Below, one piece after another: positions 59,653-64,000 of a stretch of DNA of 64,000 nt. The DNA is taken from positions 62,001-126,000 of the forward strand of contig NW_022985191.1 in assembly GCF_010093535.1 (NCBI RefSeq), given 5' to 3'. Origin of the DNA: Lindgomyces ingoldianus (lineage: Eukaryota; Ascomycota; Dothideomycetes; Pleosporales; Lindgomycetaceae). How positions within the stretch are numbered: position 1 is the first letter of the stretch; each line of letters begins with the position of its first letter. The position numbers were made by a program, and so were the translations under genes. The notes under the pieces were generated by a model that was not told the origin of the DNA, made no database searches, and saw only the letters and a list, made by a program, of their open reading frames with translations.

Positions 59653-62505
59653 TTACCAGACTTTCGGGCCAAACGGCTGACCTGGTGGGACTGGAGCCTG
59701 GATGGCGGTATCCGTGGCATCCATAGTGCCAGAAATTACGGTATTACCCCTACAGAATGTTAGTAACTTTTTTTTTCCAAAAAAAAAGGATCGATATCGG
59801 CAGGCTTACCACCACTGAGGCGCATCAATCCTATTAAGAGTAAAGATGAAGAAGATCGTCAAGGTACTAATTGCCAAGCCAGTGTCCAATCCGACAGCAG
59901 TGATATAATTCAATCTTGACCACCACTTGAAATTCCTTGTCCGGATATATTTCTGGAAGAACCAACCGACAATGCCCCAGGTTAAATAGTTCAAGGGACT
60001 GGCAGGTGGAATAGCCTGCCCGCCACCAAAGATTAGAGGAGTCATTGCATACTTCAATTTGGGAATCTTTTTAGCTGCATAATGAACGATAATAGTTGCA
60101 AGAATTCCGGCGGGGAAGAACCAAAGCAAGCTAGAATATATTTGCCCAGGGCTGAACATTCGCTGAGGTCCGAGGAGACCCCATATGATTGATGCTGAAA
60201 AGAAAACTCGGCCGCCAGGGCATGAAAAGCGTTGCTTTTGTTCGAGAGTACAGACGCCTTCGATATTCTCGAGGGCAAAATTGAGCATGCCTGCATTCTT
60301 CGTCAGTACTTGGTGTACCAAACCCATAATGCTGAAATCCTTACCAATCTGGACAAAGGCAGAAAGGGTCGTCGCAACGACCTGTGCGGTGAACATCGTG
60401 CGTGGAGGAATCTTCATATAATGACCACTAGCAGGAATATTAGTCCATAGTATTCGACGCTTTTGAAAAAAGAGAGACCCACAATTTCAGATCCCCAACA
60501 AAGCCTAAAGCACTGCTGGCGGTAATGTATCCGTAGGTCTTGAACATCATTAATGCTAATGGCTTTCCGGGCTGCATATAGCCCATGATAAACTCGGTAA
60601 TAACATTCAACCCAATTTGCAAATTGGTGATAGCTTGGATGATGCCAATCGGAAGCGACATTACCGTAGCGAAGGCAATTGAAATAAGAAAAGCCCACCA
60701 TGCGAACTCGGTCGGATATGCCAGAACGACAATCAATGACAACACAAACATGAGGAGGAATAGAATACCAAACCACCACTCAGGCACTTCGGGGTATTTC
60801 TCCATCATCTTCATGTGAACGTCTTTGTCCTCGGTCTTCGCCTGGCGGAACTGGCTGACAATTACTTGCCCGTAATTTAGATAGGTATATACAACAACAG
60901 ATGCGATAGTTGCAAATGAGAGCCCGTAAGTGAGGGCAAAGGTAGTCGACATAAACAATGGAGAGTAATTCTTGTATGCCGCCTCATTGAGGGTAAGTTG
61001 AGGTGTCGCGACAAGACTTACGTTGTAATTCTGGCCCATGTTGTCGTACGTCGTGGAGTCGCTATAGGAATAATTAGCGATCCCAGACATGATTTCATAT
61101 CTAATGCTCACGCACCTCATGGGCAAGAACTTAGCAAACCAAGCACCACTGTAATGGATCCCAAGAGATCCGAGGACGTAGAAGAAGAATACCCCGAGTA
61201 ACGTGTTCCCAATCGCATGCCACGGTGGAATCATAGGATTTCCGGTGAATCCCGTAATCGTGGTCCAGTCCAAAGTCAGGGGAAGGAGGCCTAGTCCTGA
61301 TGTGCCCCCGAAAACCTGATTGATCACGGGGTTCTGGGGATAGATCCATGTGATGAAAACGAAGATGCTAAGAAACTGCGCGAAGAAACCCGGAATCCAG
61401 TAGTACAAATATGAAACCAAGAACACTATACCAAACCATTTGTACCTTGACATATTACCTCCAAAGACCGTGGGGTCTAGGTCTTCATCTTTCTCATGCA
61501 TAGCATGAAGGAGACTGACACTGACAAGGTTGCTGGGCCAAATCATTGCCGCAGGGTAGACAAGGAAACGTCTGAGGATGCCAGCGATGCCATATCCAAT
61601 GCTTGAGGTGGTAATTGTTAGAAGTAGTTGGAAGGCTATGCCGAAGTCTTGTTTGTAGAACACCTTCTGCGCAAGTATAATATCGGTTGCATACGCAGTG
61701 CCGAACGACACATTTGCCATTACAACAATAATAGCATGTTCCTTCACATTAAATGGGCCGGGGTTCAGGTTCCAGGTGATCCCAAATGTCTGGTGTTGTT
61801 TGGATGGCACGAATCTCGCCCAGGTGTTCCCGAGAACATAGGCCATAAGCTAGATGAGATTAGCGTTGGGTATCAAAAGAAAAGACGACTATAGACGAAC
61901 CTGAGCAACAATGACCCCCAGACCAATTACCTAACATTGGAGGTACGACGTTAGTACAACTCTTTTTAGTAAGTGGGTTTGGCACTACTACTGCCTTATC
62001 TATGTAGGGTACTTTGAACCGTGACAAGAGTAGCATCCCAGACTTTGCAGCAGAGCATGGAGTTTGTGTTCCAGTGTTACGTACAGGGTTCCTGAGTGAA
62101 AATAGCTGAAGGAATGTTAGCAGCTGGAGCAGTGGTAAGCTTAGTGCAACATACTGTGTTGACGGCTGCACCGAAGACGGAGAGAATGAGTCCGAGCACC
62201 CATGCCCGAATAGTATTTGCTGGGAGATCTTGGTCGTAATTGGGGACAGCGGCTCGCACTTCGGCATATGGCGAGTCCTCCTTCTCCTCTTCTGTATCCA
62301 TAGAGGCAGTCTTCTTGATGATGGATTCTTCGTCTTTGTCCGGGCTGTAGACGGATGAGTAGCCATCGTCGAGATTAAGGTCCCAAGTAGTCAGACGTTT
62401 TTGAAGGTATGTCAATGGTGTATCGTCCAGGGAGTGTATGGTGCTTGACTTGGAGAACCTCTTCTCATCAATTGCGCTAGACTTGGACCAGCTCTTCTCA
62501 TCCAT
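59653..62505 (-). CDS. OPT-family oligopeptide transporter
   Basis: Proton-coupled uptake of small peptides (tetra/pentapeptides) or related compounds at the plasma membrane. Model: exons 62505-62155, 62105-62085, 61930-61901, 61849-60483, 60427-59810, 59749-59653, giving 827 aa, normal for OPTs. The cytosolic N-terminus ends in SPYAEVRAAVP and NTIRAWVLGLILS, the family entry motif; then LFSLRNP, VIVAQLMAYVLG, NPGPFNVKEHAIIVVMANVS and, near the end, FGHYMKIPPRTMF, FGGGQAIPPASPLNY and DAPQWWGNTV. Exons 2 and 3 are just 21 and 30 nt, yet both are needed to align NTLFSLRNP and IVAQL. Other introns are 49-60 nt, that between exons 2 and 3 is 154 nt with a perfect TACTAAC branch. Substrate unknown. 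Confidence 0.92.
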
Positions 62506-64000
62506 TATGCCTCTGAAACCCAATAACAACCCGTATTAAAGAATGTGGGTCGAGGTACCAGACCACAACACCACAAGTAGGAGAGAAAGGATATGTACAA
62601 GTGAAAGAAAGAAACGAGCGCTGCTCCTGAAAAGAGAAGGTAAACGAAAGTGAGGACGAGACTCTTGATCAATCAACCATGGTGAACTCGAAGGTGAGGG
62701 GTATCTCTTCGGTGTTCCCAGCTCCGCGTAACAAGGTCCAAGTTTGCTTCATCCTTATCAGTAACTTCTCAGGATAGACAACCCATCCTCTCCTGATTCG
62801 TCCATCATACATGATCGCGAAGGTGCGACGAGACAGGAAAGCATACCTGTCGATCCGAAGACGTCCTTCCGCATACTGATGCTGACCGAAAACATCATCC
62901 AGCAGAGCTATGGTCACCATCCTGGTGAATTGTAGTTTCAACTGGATAGTATTGTGCTTGTCGCTTGTTGTCCATTTGCGTGGCTGAAACAGGATGAGGT
63001 TCAAAAGTCTGGATCCAATTGTGGCAAGAATCAATACGGCGGATGCTGCACTATGCAACCGTGGACCTTGCATTGATCTCTGCCGAAACCATAACCCAGA
63101 GCATCCTTGGTTCGAAAAACGTGCCTGGGATTGGACAAAGGTCAACATCTTGGGAGCCAGGTCCCCGAGAAGCGCTAAAAGAACAACGCGGCTGAATCTT
63201 CTGGCATCTCGAAACAATTATCAGGGTTGCAGTGAATATATTTTTTCTCTCTGTTTACGATAATGGTTCGAGTAAATGCAGGCTGAAAACGTCTGGTGGT
63301 TGTAGTGAGTGCGCCCTGCAGATACTGGTGGCTTTCATGCGATACGTTTGCATCGGCGTAAAGGTACAGATGTCCGTGGTAGACGGATACTTGATTCGCT
63401 GACAGGGTTTAAGGTCGTTTAGGCCATATCTAGAAGGTTCGGCTTGACGGATGGTTTTCAGGTCATCCAAGTCTGGCCAGAGGGGTTTGACGGTTGAGTA
63501 GATGCCCGGCAGACATCAGTTCTTTAAGTCACATTCGAATCTATATTTGCTCTCAAAAAAGGTGAGCGAGTGACTCATTCCTTACTTCATTCTCTTTTAA
63601 TGTTCATCCCTGGTACTCCTCAGTTGTAATGGCACCACCGATATGGAGTTGATGCATAACTGGTATGGGTCGTGGGGTGTAAGAGACGTGCAGAACGCGT
63701 TTCAAGATTTATGTTAGCCTATGGGTAACCCTGGGGGCTGGCGCGCCTCTTCTGGGAAGAATTATGCTTAATGATCCTTAGCAGATAAGCGATTTTGAAA
63801 ACCCGGATTTCGCAATGGTGTTCCATGACCTGATTGGAGGCGGCTGGCACACTGTACGCGTTGAACAATGCAAGGGGATCTACGGCAAAGGATGAGGACG
63901 AGTTGGAACCAATTGAAAAAGAGCTTGCGAACTGAATGCCTTCTGTTCATAATCGTTCAATGAAAGCAAATGTGGAGTGGGCGACTTGAGAGAGGTTTGA
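62506..64000. other. OPT promoter and gene-poor end of window
   Basis: A minus-strand frame of 182 codons (62669-63217) is open without interruption and has a stretch of ordinary composition (ALLDDVFGQHQYAEG onward), but no domain, and it sits where the OPT promoter should be. It is held as a possible gene only. Nothing else recognised to 64000. Confidence 0.3.

Noticed and set aside
59653..62505. Several separate transporter fragments or a pseudogene
   Set aside because: Six exons with standard splice sites sum to an intact 827-aa OPT protein.
62669..63217. 182-codon minus-strand frame as a firm gene
   Set aside because: Uninterrupted but without domain, conserved motif or neighbouring context; kept only as a possibility in the end-of-window entry.

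Overview
This window is nuclear DNA from a filamentous ascomycete (Pezizomycotina). Genes carry short introns of about 46-90 nt with GT..AG ends and CTAAC/CTRAY branch sites, and almost every conserved protein has its best-known relatives in ascomycete moulds. The class cannot be fixed from sequence alone; Leotiomycetes is plausible. One assembly gap (25 N) lies at 20839-20863.

Layout. (1) 0-8 kb: a Na+/phosphate symporter (PHO89), the autophagic lipase ATG15, and a siderophore-iron transporter whose upstream DNA holds three copies of the GATA-type iron-repressor site. (2) 8-26 kb: a gene-poor stretch with three minus-strand islands for extracellular nutrition: a GH3 glycosidase with a PA14 insert, a sugar transporter broken by a nonsense codon and a frameshift, and a secreted M28 aminopeptidase. 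It also holds a gapped BIR-like zinc-finger protein. The rest looks degenerate. (3) 26-33 kb: an SDR and a flavin-reductase-like gene (divergent), a conserved hypothetical, APC11, the sulfurtransferase TUM1, and the twin-CX9C protein MIX17. (4) 33.7-35 kb: a Tc1/mariner-type transposase remnant with Trp-to-TAG changes typical of repeat-induced point mutation. (5) 35-46 kb: ketopantoate reductase, LRP1, SEC2, a PDCD5 homologue and an ARB2-domain protein. (6) 46.6-54 kb: a 644-residue protein that resembles UFL1, then the sulfate-assimilation pair PAPS reductase (MET16) and ATP sulfurylase (MET3), with a perfect CYS3/MetR-type site upstream. (7) 56-62.5 kb: COQ4 and an OPT oligopeptide transporter, with gene-poor flanks.

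Shared themes are nutrient acquisition (phosphate, iron, peptides, sugars) and sulfur metabolism (MET16, MET3, TUM1), where known transcription-factor sites fit the job of the gene beside them. Intron-exon models were built by eye from splice signals and family conservation. Each complete model sums to an intact reading frame, but none has transcript support. The most unusual candidate is the UFL1-like gene, because UFMylation is generally considered lost in most fungi.
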